NCBI RefSeq assembly: GCF_026151205.1
Contig: NC_087072.1
Coordinates: forward strand, 18,181,669 to 18,245,668
Direction: 5' to 3'
Length of the DNA: 64,000 nt
From: Bolinopsis microptera
Lineage: Eukaryota > Ctenophora > Tentaculata > Lobata > Bolinopsidae
The notes beneath the pieces are model-generated. The model made no database searches. It was not told the DNA's origin and worked only from the letters and a program-made list of their open reading frames with translations. Each line of letters opens with the position of its first letter. The first letter of the stretch is position 1. Made by a program: the position numbers and the translations under genes. Below, in pieces: positions 1-11,080 of this stretch.

Positions 1-3000
1 TCAAAAAGGGACGGTCGACGAGGATTGGAATTCATATAACCTTACCTATCCACTAACTCAATAAATGTTATCAGTTGAGGTTGGGAAATTAGTTTAAACT
101 GTCATAATATTATGAACCAAGAAACGTCGTTAAAACTTGACAGTTTCACTGCTGAGCTGAGGCGATAGTCGCTCCTGATTTTAAATAGTAGGCCGTCTAG
201 GCTTAACTAAATATAAACATAATGTGTTTACCACACTGATTTGATTTGAAACATTTCAAATAGTACAGAAGGTACATTAAGTCATACATTAAAACAAATC
301 GTGGCGACAAAGTGTGGTCAGATTAACTGGATAGTCGTCAGGAACTAATAAAACAATTATAGTCACAACTTGACTGGGCAAACCTATAACATCCAAATTA
401 AAGCACAAGTGCTCCAGAATCTGGCTCCTAAGAAAAACTTACTATGAAGGTGTTGGTTTTATTATTATGATTATTTAGCATTCATTGCATGTTATGTAAG
501 TGTAATGAAATCATTCCTATGTGGCGTTATGTTATTATTATAAATTTACGACAGCATTTTGTTACCAGAAATAATAAATTCAAATCGATGGCATTGTTTA
601 GGAGATATCTACTTCGAATGAAAAGAAAGCAACCGCCGAATCAAAGCCAAGAAATTAGAAATTACACTAAATTTCAAACAAAAAGATACTGATTTCATAA
701 GACTTTTTCTGGCCACAGCTACGATTCTAATCAATCGGAGACTACGAGAAATTTAATTAATTGAAGGAATGAATTGTTGCCGCTGCTTGGCTGCAGTAAA
801 ATTAAGTATAATTAAACGTTAACGGCGGTAATTAACTGCCCAGTCCTTGATGCTCAGTAGCTCGCTCAAACGGACGAATGTTGAGCAAGCGAGTAAATCA
901 ATCAAGATCTCGTCTAGTAGCATTAGCAACACACACACACACACATACACACGCACACACACACACAACACACAGACAAAACATCATGTGTTCTAGTAAG
1001 TAACATTATTTCATCTAGCTGTGATATAAATCGCTTTTGTAATCATAATATCCTGATCACAGCGATATTCAGCTGGCAACTTTACTCTAAATATTTACTC
1101 TAAATAAATTTATTCAAACTAACCAATGTTGTCCACCGTGGGAATTTGGGAGGATGAGTTTAGTTAATTTGTTCATTTTCATTTCTCTATCGTTTACGTG
1201 AGGTCAGAGAAAATGTGACTAGAAAGTTACTCCTCTTACAAACTTTAGCCGAGTAAACATATTGAGAGTAGTTATTTTAGTTAAGCTACTCATAGTTCCA
1301 CTTAATCATATGAAATCTCTAATCTCTTAGAATAAGTGCTGGCCATTACCCAGATTCTCTCTGTTACCGCAGTAGAACTAAAGACGAGATATAAACAAAT
1401 TAGTCCATATATTTTAGGAAACAAGAGATATATATATTAGGAAACAAGAGATACAATTTTGAACGTGAATTCCAAAAGTCAAAATACACATTTCCCCGTG
1501 TGATAAACTAAGCTCACGAGTCCTTGTTTCTCAGAACGCGTATTAAGTGATGATGTAGCTTGGGATGTGTTGCGAAATGTTAACTAAGTACGATCTGGTT
1601 TAGCATTAATTGATCTATTTGTATTTAAACTGGTCGAATGTTCGGGAAAACTTACTGAGTCCAAATTCGAACAAACTAACTGAGTACACATATCTATTTG
1701 AACACTAACTGAGTGAAAAATCATCAAAAATAGTCGAGTGCAACTTTATCAAATCTGACAGAGTTTAAATGCTAATAACCCAATTTAGCTGAGTACTTAT
1801 CTATTAAAGCTAACTGGGTGATGTTTCAATGAAACTGCCGGAGTGCAATCTTACTTAACCAAGCTGAACATGAATTCAATCAATCTGTCCAGAGCATATA
1901 ACGTAGCAAGGCCAGTTGGCCGGTCTTTGGTAAACGAGCATTACTTAGCAATTAAACTTTTAAAGATAAACAGATAGGGATGGTAGTAAGCGCAAGGAAC
2001 AAGTTGCGAGTTAATGCGACAAGGAGGGTTATAGCCACTCACAGGAGTGATGGAAATCATTCTGGAGAAACGTAATGACAACACCGGTTGTGGGAAAACA
2101 TCCGAGTCTCAAAAGTAAGTACATATCATGGCACGAGATGTTACATAACTCCCATAACCCGGGTTAACATCTGCTGGTTTAGGGGCCCATTTGGCAGCTG
2201 GGGGGCCTGATAATTTTAGTCCACATCTGGGCTCTGAACAGTGAACTGTAAGTGTAATTAGCAGCCCCACCCAATCAACTCTTATTTGACCTGTTCAGTG
2301 TTCATGTAACAAAAGAAGCCTTGATATATCAAAACAAAGAAGATTGGTTTTTTATTTCCTTGGAATTTAACCCATTGCCGTTCTAAATGTAAGAATCATC
2401 AAGAAATATTAATAAATACCATAAAATACCAATTATATAAGTCAAACTACAATGAGTAAAGTCTCACTAAAACTTGAAGGAACAGAATTGAAATAGGCAT
2501 TTGGCAATAGCATAAATGAAACAAAATTGCAACTTATTAAGAATTGAACACATAAATCACATAATCCCCGATCAAAATAAAATTCATTATATTAATTTAA
2601 AACGTTTTCAAGAGCAGAAGCAAAGATACACGAAATTACAAACAGCCTCACATAATCGTGTAATTCTGCAGAAAACAGGGGACAGGATTCCTAAGTAAGC
2701 ATGTCTTTATACTAACTCTGGAGTAGGCGGGTAAACAAATAACTCTGGAGTAGGCGGGTAAACAAATAACACAAATCCTAGCTCTAGAATCTGCGAGTAA
2801 AGCTAGCACAAGGCCAGGCAAGTAAACGATAAACAAGACTACGAACACAACAGTGGCCAGGCATACTAAAAAGAAGAGCAGTTCTAAAAACGGTTAGCTG
2901 TATGTGCCGGTTGAGGAAGAAGAAAGCACATAGTTTATTGGAGCTACATGATCAACTGCTGGGAGGTCGAGGGAGAGAGCGGGAGAAATGTTAATTTACT

Positions 3001-4742
3001 TTAGCTGTCTGTGAGGCACACGCCGCGGCTCGGTCATTGTATTAGCTGTACGGGTGAAGTGAGATCGAATTAGCTTCCTCGCTCAGCTTTTCCTTCCTCC
3101 CTTCTCCCTAGGCTCCGGCCACTAGTGGCATCTTGGTATGTACTTGTAAGTCCATCCAGGTATGAGCCAGGTTTAACTTTCCCAGTTCCCTAGGGTGATT
3201 AGTCGGTGTTTGAGCGAGTTTGTTTTGTTCCTGGATGTTTGAATATATTGTCGGGAAGTCCACGTTCCCCGATGGGGTTGTGCCCTTAGGCGTACTTAAT
3301 ATAGGCGATCTCATTACGGTACTGAACATAATTCTATCAATGGAGTGTGCCAGCCCACGTCATTTTCTAACATAGAGTTACATATGGTGAGATGCCAATT
3401 TTCGATTCATCTCTAAAAATATGCCCTGAATGATTTCCCGGGTAATTAGCTTGCATACGTTTGATTCTTGGGTATGAATATTTTTCATCTCGTACTTATC
3501 AATCTTATGATATGGTCATTTAATTTCCTAACATAGTGATGTAATTCATATATGGTCGGCTGCCAAGTTCCGAATCATTTCTAATAACAAGCCCATAATG
3601 ATTTTACTGGCGGTTATAACCCTGCGCTCTGCATACATTTGAACATGAATATATCATGGTCAAAAATTTACAAACCCCGTTACACAGTTATACACATATT
3701 GAAAAACGGAGTAAAAAACAACTTTGAATGCGGTAATCCATTGCTAGACCGAGACGTACCATCGTAAACAATTTGTAGCCGGCATGTATAAACCTGTTCA
3801 TGTTTTCAGGAAATGTAATCGACTTAATCTTCAGATATGGGAATTATGAGACAAGCACGGACTTACCCAACAATGACTGGGAACTTACTCTTCAAAATGA
3901 GGAGGACAAGAGTTAGTCAGTCACTTACGGAGATTACGAGGACGTTAGATCGAGGTAAGGGGACGGGGTAGGTCTCTGTTATATCATTATTTACAGTTGG
4001 ACTTGTATCTGCAGCAAATTAAATCTGGTGAATCATCGTTTGGGACAGATAGAGCTGTGTCTCAAATACCTTGTGTCTCACATAACTCACCTTGTTGTAT
4101 GATCTTATGATTTATTTGCATGATTTACCAACTTCCTTGATTGTTCGAGGAGTTCGGCAGAACATGGTAAACGGAATTTCAAGTATTACCCGAAGTAAAA
4201 TTAATAATCAATAAAAGAATGTACCTGTTTTTAAAATATTTGATGTGCGCGTGTTTGTTTTGGAGGGACGTTCTGGAAACACATAATTGAAATATAAGTT
4301 TGTTTGTTAGTATGTTTGTTTATTTGTCTCATATTCGTTAGGGTTTCTATTTGTCACACGAGTAAAACATGTTGTAAGAATTGTAATGCAGGATAAGTTG
4401 GAAGGTACGGATGTGGGTGTGGGCTTATGTGGGCTTATGTGGCCTTATGTGGGCTTATGTGGGGGGAGGGGGGGGGGGAGAGAAGTTCTATTTAAAACGT
4501 ACAAAAGTCATGAAGAAGGAAACTTATTGAATTATATTCAATTCTGATTAAGCAACGGGTTTTTCAAAATTTTCTTGTCATGTCTACCATCCAGAAACAA
4601 AATTAATATAAGTCAAGTCATCCTTGTGAAGTATTGAAATATCATACCTTTGTCCATATGTTTCGACAATGTTAATGAAATTGAGGAAGCAATGCAATGA
4701 GACGATCAAGAATGCAGGAAAAATTCGTAGAACTATTTCACA
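1..4742. other. Gene-free AT-rich stretch with simple repeats
   Basis: No ORF here has recognisable protein features, and the longest are about 60-73 codons. The stretch holds a CA-rich microsatellite near 931-968. A loose series of CTGAGT-like motifs every 25-35 bp runs over about 1650-1860. There is a 27-bp direct duplication at 2714-2740/2741-2767 and a degenerate tandem repeat of about 180 bp around 3361-3610. A 10-bp repeat (gggcttatgt, about four units) at 4421-4460 runs into a G tract. Confidence 0.6.
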
Positions 4743-6008
4743 GCAGCCTTTTTATAAGAAAAGACTATTCCATTGGGTCATTTCTACTAATGGGACCCCT
4801 GATTACACACTTAACAGAGGTATAAGATATGATAGTTAGTTCATCTCTCCAAGTCAATCCCAAGAATGTAAAAAGCACCAACGTCCGCATTTTGTTAAAC
4901 CCCTGAACGCTGCAACTACTCAACTGTAAAATAATGGCCACATCAATCGTTTCAAATTAGACTCACGGAAAAGCAGCCTTTTTATAAGAAAAGACTATTC
5001 CATTGGGTAATTTCTACTAATGGGACCCCTGATTACACACTTAACAGAGGTATAAGATATGATAGTTAGTTCATCTCTCCAAGTGGGGGTGATGCAACGT
5101 CAATTAATGTCAGTATTCCATAAAAACCCCAAACTGACATTGACATTAATTGACATTAATTGACATTAATTGACATTAATTGACATTAATTGACATTAAT
5201 TGACATAAATTGACATTAATTGACATTAATTGACATTAATTTGTCTTGAAATTTGAGATTATCATTATTCGATAAATATTCAAGATATTCACGTCTATGT
5301 AAGTTAGACCGGTTCAAAAAAAACAAAATGTCCTTGAATAATTATGAGTATGTTCTTATCTGTTGATCCTTAGGTTCAAAGACCACCAAAAAAAATTTCA
5401 GCTTCCAATTCTTCCATCTTCGGTCCCCACCGGCCACGCCCATATTTTATTGGTTTCTTATACAGGTAAAATATCTAGAATCGGCTTTTTTTGTATGAAG
5501 GAGTAATGTTAGCTGTTTAAGATTCGTTATTCAAGTATAAATGTCATGAAGGCATTTCGTTTAATGTGGGTTTTAAGTTCTGATGATGTTGAGAACCACG
5601 CCCTTGGATGGCCACGACCATTTAAGAAAATTAAATTTCGGAAACCGTATTATTTTAGTTTTATCGTTTAATGATCTGAATTTTTTTCACATTTCACATT
5701 TCCATATGTGATAGTAGTGAATAACTTGATGATATAAACGTTCTAAAGTGCTAAAAATATGGTAGAACTACATAATCTCTGGTCGAAAAATATCGTGTCA
5801 ATTAATGTCAGTATTCCAAAATTTTGCAAAACTGACATTGACATTAATTGACATTAATTGACATTAATTGACGTTGCATCACCCCCTCCAAGTCAATCCC
5901 AAGAATGTAAAAAGCACCAACGTCCGCATTTCGTTAAACCCCTGAACGCCGCAACTACTCAACTGTAAAATAATGGCCACATCAATCGTTTCAAATTAGA
6001 CTCACGGA
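4743..6008. repeat. 230-bp tandem duplication, second copy split by an inserted element
   Basis: A unit starting gcagcctttttataag at 4743 ends near 4972. It is repeated from 4973, stops at 5084, and resumes at 5887 after the fold-back element at 5085-5886. The first copy is therefore an unoccupied paralogue of the insertion site. The copies differ by only a few substitutions. Confidence 0.85.
5085..5886. mobile_element. Fold-back element with GGGGGTGATGCAACGTC termini and TGACATTAAT arrays
   Basis: The left end reads GGGGGTGATGCAACGTC and the right end is its reverse complement. Inside each end is the segment GTCAATTAATGTCAGTATTC, followed by CTGACATTGACATTAATTG and a tandem array of TGACATTAAT. 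The left array spans about 5145-5240 and the right about 5830-5872. About 550 bp of unique AT-rich sequence without a coding ORF lies between. The flanking heptamer tccaagt occurs at 5078-5084 and 5887-5893, and once at the empty site 4848-4854. This fits a 7-8-bp target-site duplication. The element is non-autonomous and its transposase family is unknown. An 8-bp reading would suit a hAT-type mechanism, but that is inference. Confidence 0.8.
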
Positions 6009-7126
6009 ATTTCGAATGGACATCTTAGTCTGTGTCGTCCACTGACCATTGAGCAGATGAGTTGCACTGATTTCTGTCGAATTGTCGTTCTTCGAGTAAA
6101 TCCATTTAGGACATTATATAAAATATCAGGTAAAATTGGCAACTTTTATGCCAGATATTTTCTGCTTTTAGCACTACGTGCATTGAACCTTTCATACAGC
6201 TAAGCTGGGTAAAGTGGGTAGATTTAAATTTAAATTTGTACTCTAGAGAACGCTAAGCTCGCTAATACTTGCACCTCCATTCTAATCCCTTAATTTACCA
6301 TGCTTAATTTGTGACAGTACACAACTCTTCACCTCTTCCTTCCCCTGCAACTAGTTTATTATACACTGCACGTGCAGCTCCTCTCTTCTCCCTCAATTCA
6401 CATCAACCACCACTTCCTTACTTTATCTATATCTTTCGTGTACTATTCTATCCATTCTCCTTCCTCCTTGGATCAAGAAACTGACATTGACATTAATTGA
6501 CATTAATTGACATTAATTGACGTTGCATCACCCCCCTCCAAGTCAATCCCAAGAATGTAAAAAGCACCAACGTCCGCATTTCGTTAAACCCCTGAACGCC
6601 GCAACTACTCAACTGTAAAATAATGGCCACATCAATCGTTTCAAATTAGACTCACGGAATTTCGAATGGACATCTTAGTCTGTGTCGTCCACTGACCATT
6701 GAGCAGATGAGTTGCACTGATTTCTGTCGAATTGTCGTTCTTCGAGTAAATCCATTTAGGATATTATATAAAATATCAGGTAAAATTGGCAACTTTTATG
6801 CCAGATATTTTCTGCTTTTAGCACTACGTGCATTGAACCTTTCATACAGCTAAGCTGGGTAAAGTGGGTAGATTTAAATTTAAATTTGTACTCTAGAGAA
6901 CGCTAAGCTCGCTAATACTTGCACCTCCATTCTAATCCCTTAATTTACCATGCTTAATTTGTGACAGTACACAACTCTTCACCTCTTCCTTCCCCTGCAC
7001 TAGTTTATTATACACTGCACGTGCAGCTCCTCTCTTCTCCCTCAATTCACATCAACCACCACTTCCTTACTTTATCTATATCTTTCGTGTACTATTCTAT
7101 CCATTCTCCTTCCTCCTTGGATCAAG
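5829..7126. repeat. 649-bp near-identical tandem duplication
   Basis: Copy 1 (5829-6477) and copy 2 (6478-7126) begin with the right arm of the fold-back element and end at ccttggatcaag. Only a few differences are visible, such as ggacattat versus ggatattat, one base in the gcaactag/gcactag stretch, and one extra C in the element end. The duplication came after the element inserted and appears recent. Confidence 0.85.
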
Positions 7127-7545
7127 TTTTGAAGCTGCCCACCGCCTAGTGTATACTGTATTATCACCCTGTCACAGTGGCACAATCCTGTTTCTCAGTT
7201 TACACAGCTATAAGGGTAAAGGGAGTATATTAACGTACCCCTACATACCATATAAGTCTCCTGACCATCTGATAATATCCTAATGATTCTGGGACTTCAA
7301 CAAAATCTGAGAACGTTTCACTGACAGGTTTTATACTGGCCATCGAAAGATTTATATCGACAGGTTGGAGTAAAGTGTTAAGGCAGCTCATCCCAGTCAA
7401 TCTCATTTAATTAGGGTGGGTAAGTAGGTTGTGAGTTGTCACAATTGCTTTATATGACCATGGTTTCTACTTGGAGCCTGATGTGATGAATATTAAAGGG
7501 ATTAAACAAGCATGTAAGAGGTAGTATGATATATAATAGCAAATT

Positions 7546-7600
7546 GGGGGTATGCAACATTTAATCGTCGGATATTCCATCTAACGACGCTTTACCCCCC
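7546..7600. mobile_element. Short hairpin element resembling the end of the 5085 fold-back element
   Basis: This 55-bp segment opens GGGGGTATGCAACATTTAAT and reaches TATTCCA about where the 5085 element does. It then folds back through CGTCG and ACGACG and ends in TACCCCCC. The match to the left end of the 5085 element is gapped and was judged by eye. It may be a diverged solo relative. Confidence 0.4.
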
Positions 7601-8241
7601 TTAAACGTGATTTTACACTCACAACCCAATACGAACCATATTCCAAACTGTATTTACAACCTTCACCATAGTTCTAACCAACAATTTTCCTATTTGCGCA
7701 ATTCGTCTCCAACATTTCAAGACAATCTGAATTAGCGAATCAGGGTTTTGAAAAACGATGCAACGACAATTTGGCATTTTCATGATAAAATTTGGTCCCC
7801 AATTTTAGCTCCATATCACTAAATCACAAACTAATTTTCAATCATAGTTGCGTTTCACGCGCGTTAAACATTTTTTCTTCTTATAGCCCGACTTTCGACA
7901 TATCCCTAGTTTCTGCTAATTCTCAACCTAGAAAAAAATAAAGAAAGCGATACCAAGTTTTTTTAAAGTTGAAAGAACTTCGCAGACACGAGCTCTGACA
8001 TTTCAGATATCACTTTCCTCTTCGCATCAACTAACTTTAACACATCCTTAAGAGACAGGATAAAGCTCCAGACGTTTTTCAGTTACTGTCTTAAGTGTAA
8101 CAAACGGTCACTAACTGTGGGGCGTCTGTGATCAGTAAACTATCGCAGGTAGGTGAAGTATCGAGTATCCAACATGTACCTATAGTCTAATATGATATAG
8201 CATGTGCTCCTTACCTATATCCGACATACTTATAACACGGC

Positions 8242-8286
8242 CGTAAAAAGCTGGCCGCTCAAAGCCCCAGAGGCCAGCTTTTTACG
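8242..8286. repeat. Perfect 15-bp inverted repeat (hairpin)
   Basis: CGTAAAAAGCTGGCC at 8242-8256 pairs perfectly with GGCCAGCTTTTTACG at 8272-8286 around a 15-nt spacer. It could be a minimal MITE remnant or a transcribed hairpin. Nothing in the sequence separates the two. Confidence 0.7.
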
Positions 8287-8304
8287 TCTGCAATATGATA
8301 GTCT

Positions 8305-8385
8305 AACACGTGATCCTATACCCAATAACACGTGATCCTATACCCAATAACACGTGATCCTATACCCAATAACACGTGATCATAC
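8305..8385. repeat. 22-bp tandem repeat, about 3.5 units
   Basis: The unit aacacgtgatcctataccca(at) starts at 8305, 8327 and 8349, with a degenerate fourth unit from 8371. Each unit carries a CACGTG E-box-like hexamer, so the array displays regularly spaced E-boxes. Any regulatory role is unproven. Confidence 0.75.
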
Positions 8386-8840
8386 ACCATTACACCCAAT
8401 ACCTGGAGATAATACGATGACAGCGACCCTACAATCCATTCCCACGTCAAATTCATTACACGGGTAATTACTTATATTCCAGTTATACCTGACGACTGTG
8501 CTGCTTTGTTTTATATAACCTACTATTACAAGTGTGTGTTTTACCTTCACTGGCCTGGTTGTGTTAAACCTTGTTTGACAGCTGAATAACCTTTCACGGC
8601 CCAGCCCTTGTTTGTTCATTTTGGACCTATTATAGCCGAGCATTGTTCTTTTTGTGGTAATTATTGGGGCGATCTTGACAGTTCAACACTGATTGTTTCT
8701 AGCCTTAATTAAGGTACAGTTTCGTGTCCAAACTATTCGCCAATTTCCAATCACGTATTAAAGTTTGACAGAGTAGAATTTCCGGGATTGACGGACCACA
8801 GTATGTATACCGTTAATTTCATCCCGGTCAACTTATTGCC

Positions 8841-8871
8841 AGCACGTACTATCACTGTGATAGTTCGTGCT
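8841..8871. repeat. 31-bp near-perfect palindrome
   Basis: AGCACGTACTATCAC and GTGATAGTTCGTGCT flank a single central base, with one mismatched pair. It has no assigned function. Confidence 0.6.
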
Positions 8872-10900
8872 GTGTCACTGTTTAGTACCATCTATCAGTA
8901 TCGGAAATATTGTAGCCAACACCACGACACCGACCACACCTTTCTAAAGAAGTAACCACTCATCACAGCTTCACAAAATGGCGACCACGTGAACAATTAA
9001 GGTCACCACCCTATGATGAAATGAATGAGATGAATAGTTTATTGTGGGTACCTTTTGGAGAAGACCACCAATGTTCTATAACTTTGTTACAATCATACAA
9101 TGTTTATTGTTTCTGTGTTTTTGCTTGATAAATAATTTATTGTAGTAGCGTGGTCAAGCTGTAAGTAGATACAATGGACAGCTCTGTGATGACAACTGCT
9201 AGATAAAATACACATTAAAAGCCGGGAGCAGTAAGAATCTCGGAGGTATTGCAACTTTTAGGTTTTGTCATCAAGTAATTGGTTTTAAAATGTGATTGCT
9301 CGATGGACAGGAGAGGAAGGTATAGCGTTAAGAATAGTTGAGTGCTGAAAGTGCACATCTGCACTCAGCAAATAGCTCACATTGATATTTGGCATGGCCA
9401 TTTGGAACCGACTGGCGACTCTGTCACAACGGTTAGTTGGGTCGTTTACTTTCAAGTACCAACTATTACAGACACTTACATTAGTATAAATACCAAGTCC
9501 TTATTCGACCCAGGGCTAATCTCCTTATCTTATGAAAGTATGAAAGTAGGTCTATGTCGCCAGATTAAAATCAAGCCCATTACTTCTCTGAGTTTCTATA
9601 AATTAATCACCTTCTCTATTGATAGAGTCTTTGTGTCAAAATAACTTCCTCTCAGCAGCTCGGTCTATAAATATGCCAATAAAATCACTTAAATGCGTCA
9701 TGAATATCATAGTATCATACCGTGAATTTAAAACAAGTTTTAAACACATCACCTTTATTGTTTATGCGTGACCTCTTTAAATTAGGTTGTGGTGGGTGGT
9801 TGGTTCTACTGACGTGTGTATTCCGCCTATTTTAATAATTTAAATGCATTGAATTTGACAAAACCACGTTTTTGTTCATTCCTTACAACTTCACCCCACG
9901 TTACTAAGGAGCTGATTGGCTGGCTGATATTCTTGGTTGCTCTGATCGACAGAAGCTGATAGATAAAGGAATTAGCATTATAATGACAGTTTCGACGTTG
10001 TTCCATCAAATTTCCCTAATTTTGATATGCCTCGATTTAATCGAACTGTCAGTCGAGGGCTGACATGATCTGCAGAGTAATTAATTTGAGAATTTTATGT
10101 GGTTCCCATTTTGTTAAAATCCAAGATGTGTAATTTAGTCGACATATGTAATTTAGTTGAAGTAACATCTAGAAATGAGGTCTGACCTAGGTCAAACAGC
10201 TGGTAGTTTGGTGAAAGTAAGCTTTACATCCGGGCTCAGCTTATTTATATAATACCTGTTGTGGTGTCGGCCATCCTCCTAATTTAAAATTTTAATTAAT
10301 CTGTACCATAGGAGAGATTTGTGTTGTTACCAAGTCAGACACAACCCGCTGTTTTAATAAACAACCACACTGCTCCTAGCTGGCCCTCTCTGTCACACAG
10401 CCTTGTAAATTTTATAATTTGCTAACTTCTTTCACTTGAGGTCGGGTGATTTTGGGGCCACCCGGAGTTGTTGTTGCAAACTTTTCAGATCTTTCAATAT
10501 TTTTAGTTTGCCTCTCTTCCTTTCTGTAGAAATTAGGTTCAGTTAGCATTCTGAAGTTGATTGTCATGTAAGTTTTAAAATTCAGTCCACTTAACACCAT
10601 ACTGCCGTTAAATTTTGACAAGCACCACCACCACCGTTTAGTCCCTTGTTGCTGCTCAATAATTCTATCAAAGTCCCGGAACTTAACTTGAATTTGCAGA
10701 GTCTACTGTAATCTTCACTAATTTAAAGTATTGATATGGTTTCATTATATGACCCAATATTTTGTAGTTCTTTTGACACACTATCAATCTGTCCTCTCAA
10801 CTGGTATACCATCTTAAATAATTATTTTATTAGATCCTTAAATTTATTTAGTTGTCGATCTACTTTTGAAAATTGTCCAGCCTTCTTATTAAGAGTAAAA

Positions 10901-11080
10901 TACTCGGCAACTCGGTAATGTAGCTACGCACGGTTAAGGCTCGGTTAAGGCTCGGTTAAGGCACGGTTAAGGCACGGTTAAGGCACGGTTAAAGCACAGT
11001 TAACCGTGCCTTAACTGTGCTTTAACCGTGCCTTAACCGTGCCTTAACCGTGCGTAGCTACATTACCGAATTGCCGAGTA
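10901..11080. mobile_element. 180-bp fully palindromic fold-back element with 11-bp repeats
   Basis: The left terminus (TACTCGGCAACTCGGTAATG, continuing TAGCTACGC) is mirrored at 11041-11080. The interior consists of 11-bp units ACGGTTAAGGC, with variants TCGGTTAAGGC and ACGGTTAAAGC. They run in one orientation to a centre near AGTTAAC (about 10997) and in the opposite orientation after it. The whole element can form one long hairpin. Its termini are homologous to those of the element at 44671-45145. No coding capacity is seen. Confidence 0.85.

Larger units (their letters stand above)
7601..10900. other. Gene-free stretch
   Basis: No gene is recognisable on either strand. The longest ORF is 100 codons at 9342-9644 and has no motif. 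The stretch contains the hairpin at 8242-8286, the 22-bp tandem repeat at 8305-8385 and the palindrome at 8841-8871, which are listed separately. Confidence 0.5.

Noticed and set aside
6961-7149. 62-codon ORF starting GTG
   Set aside because: It lies in duplicated repeat sequence and depends on a one-base difference between copies.
8305-8385. CRISPR-like array
   Set aside because: Units are contiguous without unique spacers and the genome is eukaryotic.
9342-9644. 100-codon ORF
   Set aside because: No domain, no codon or splice evidence. Length is not unusual over 64 kb.
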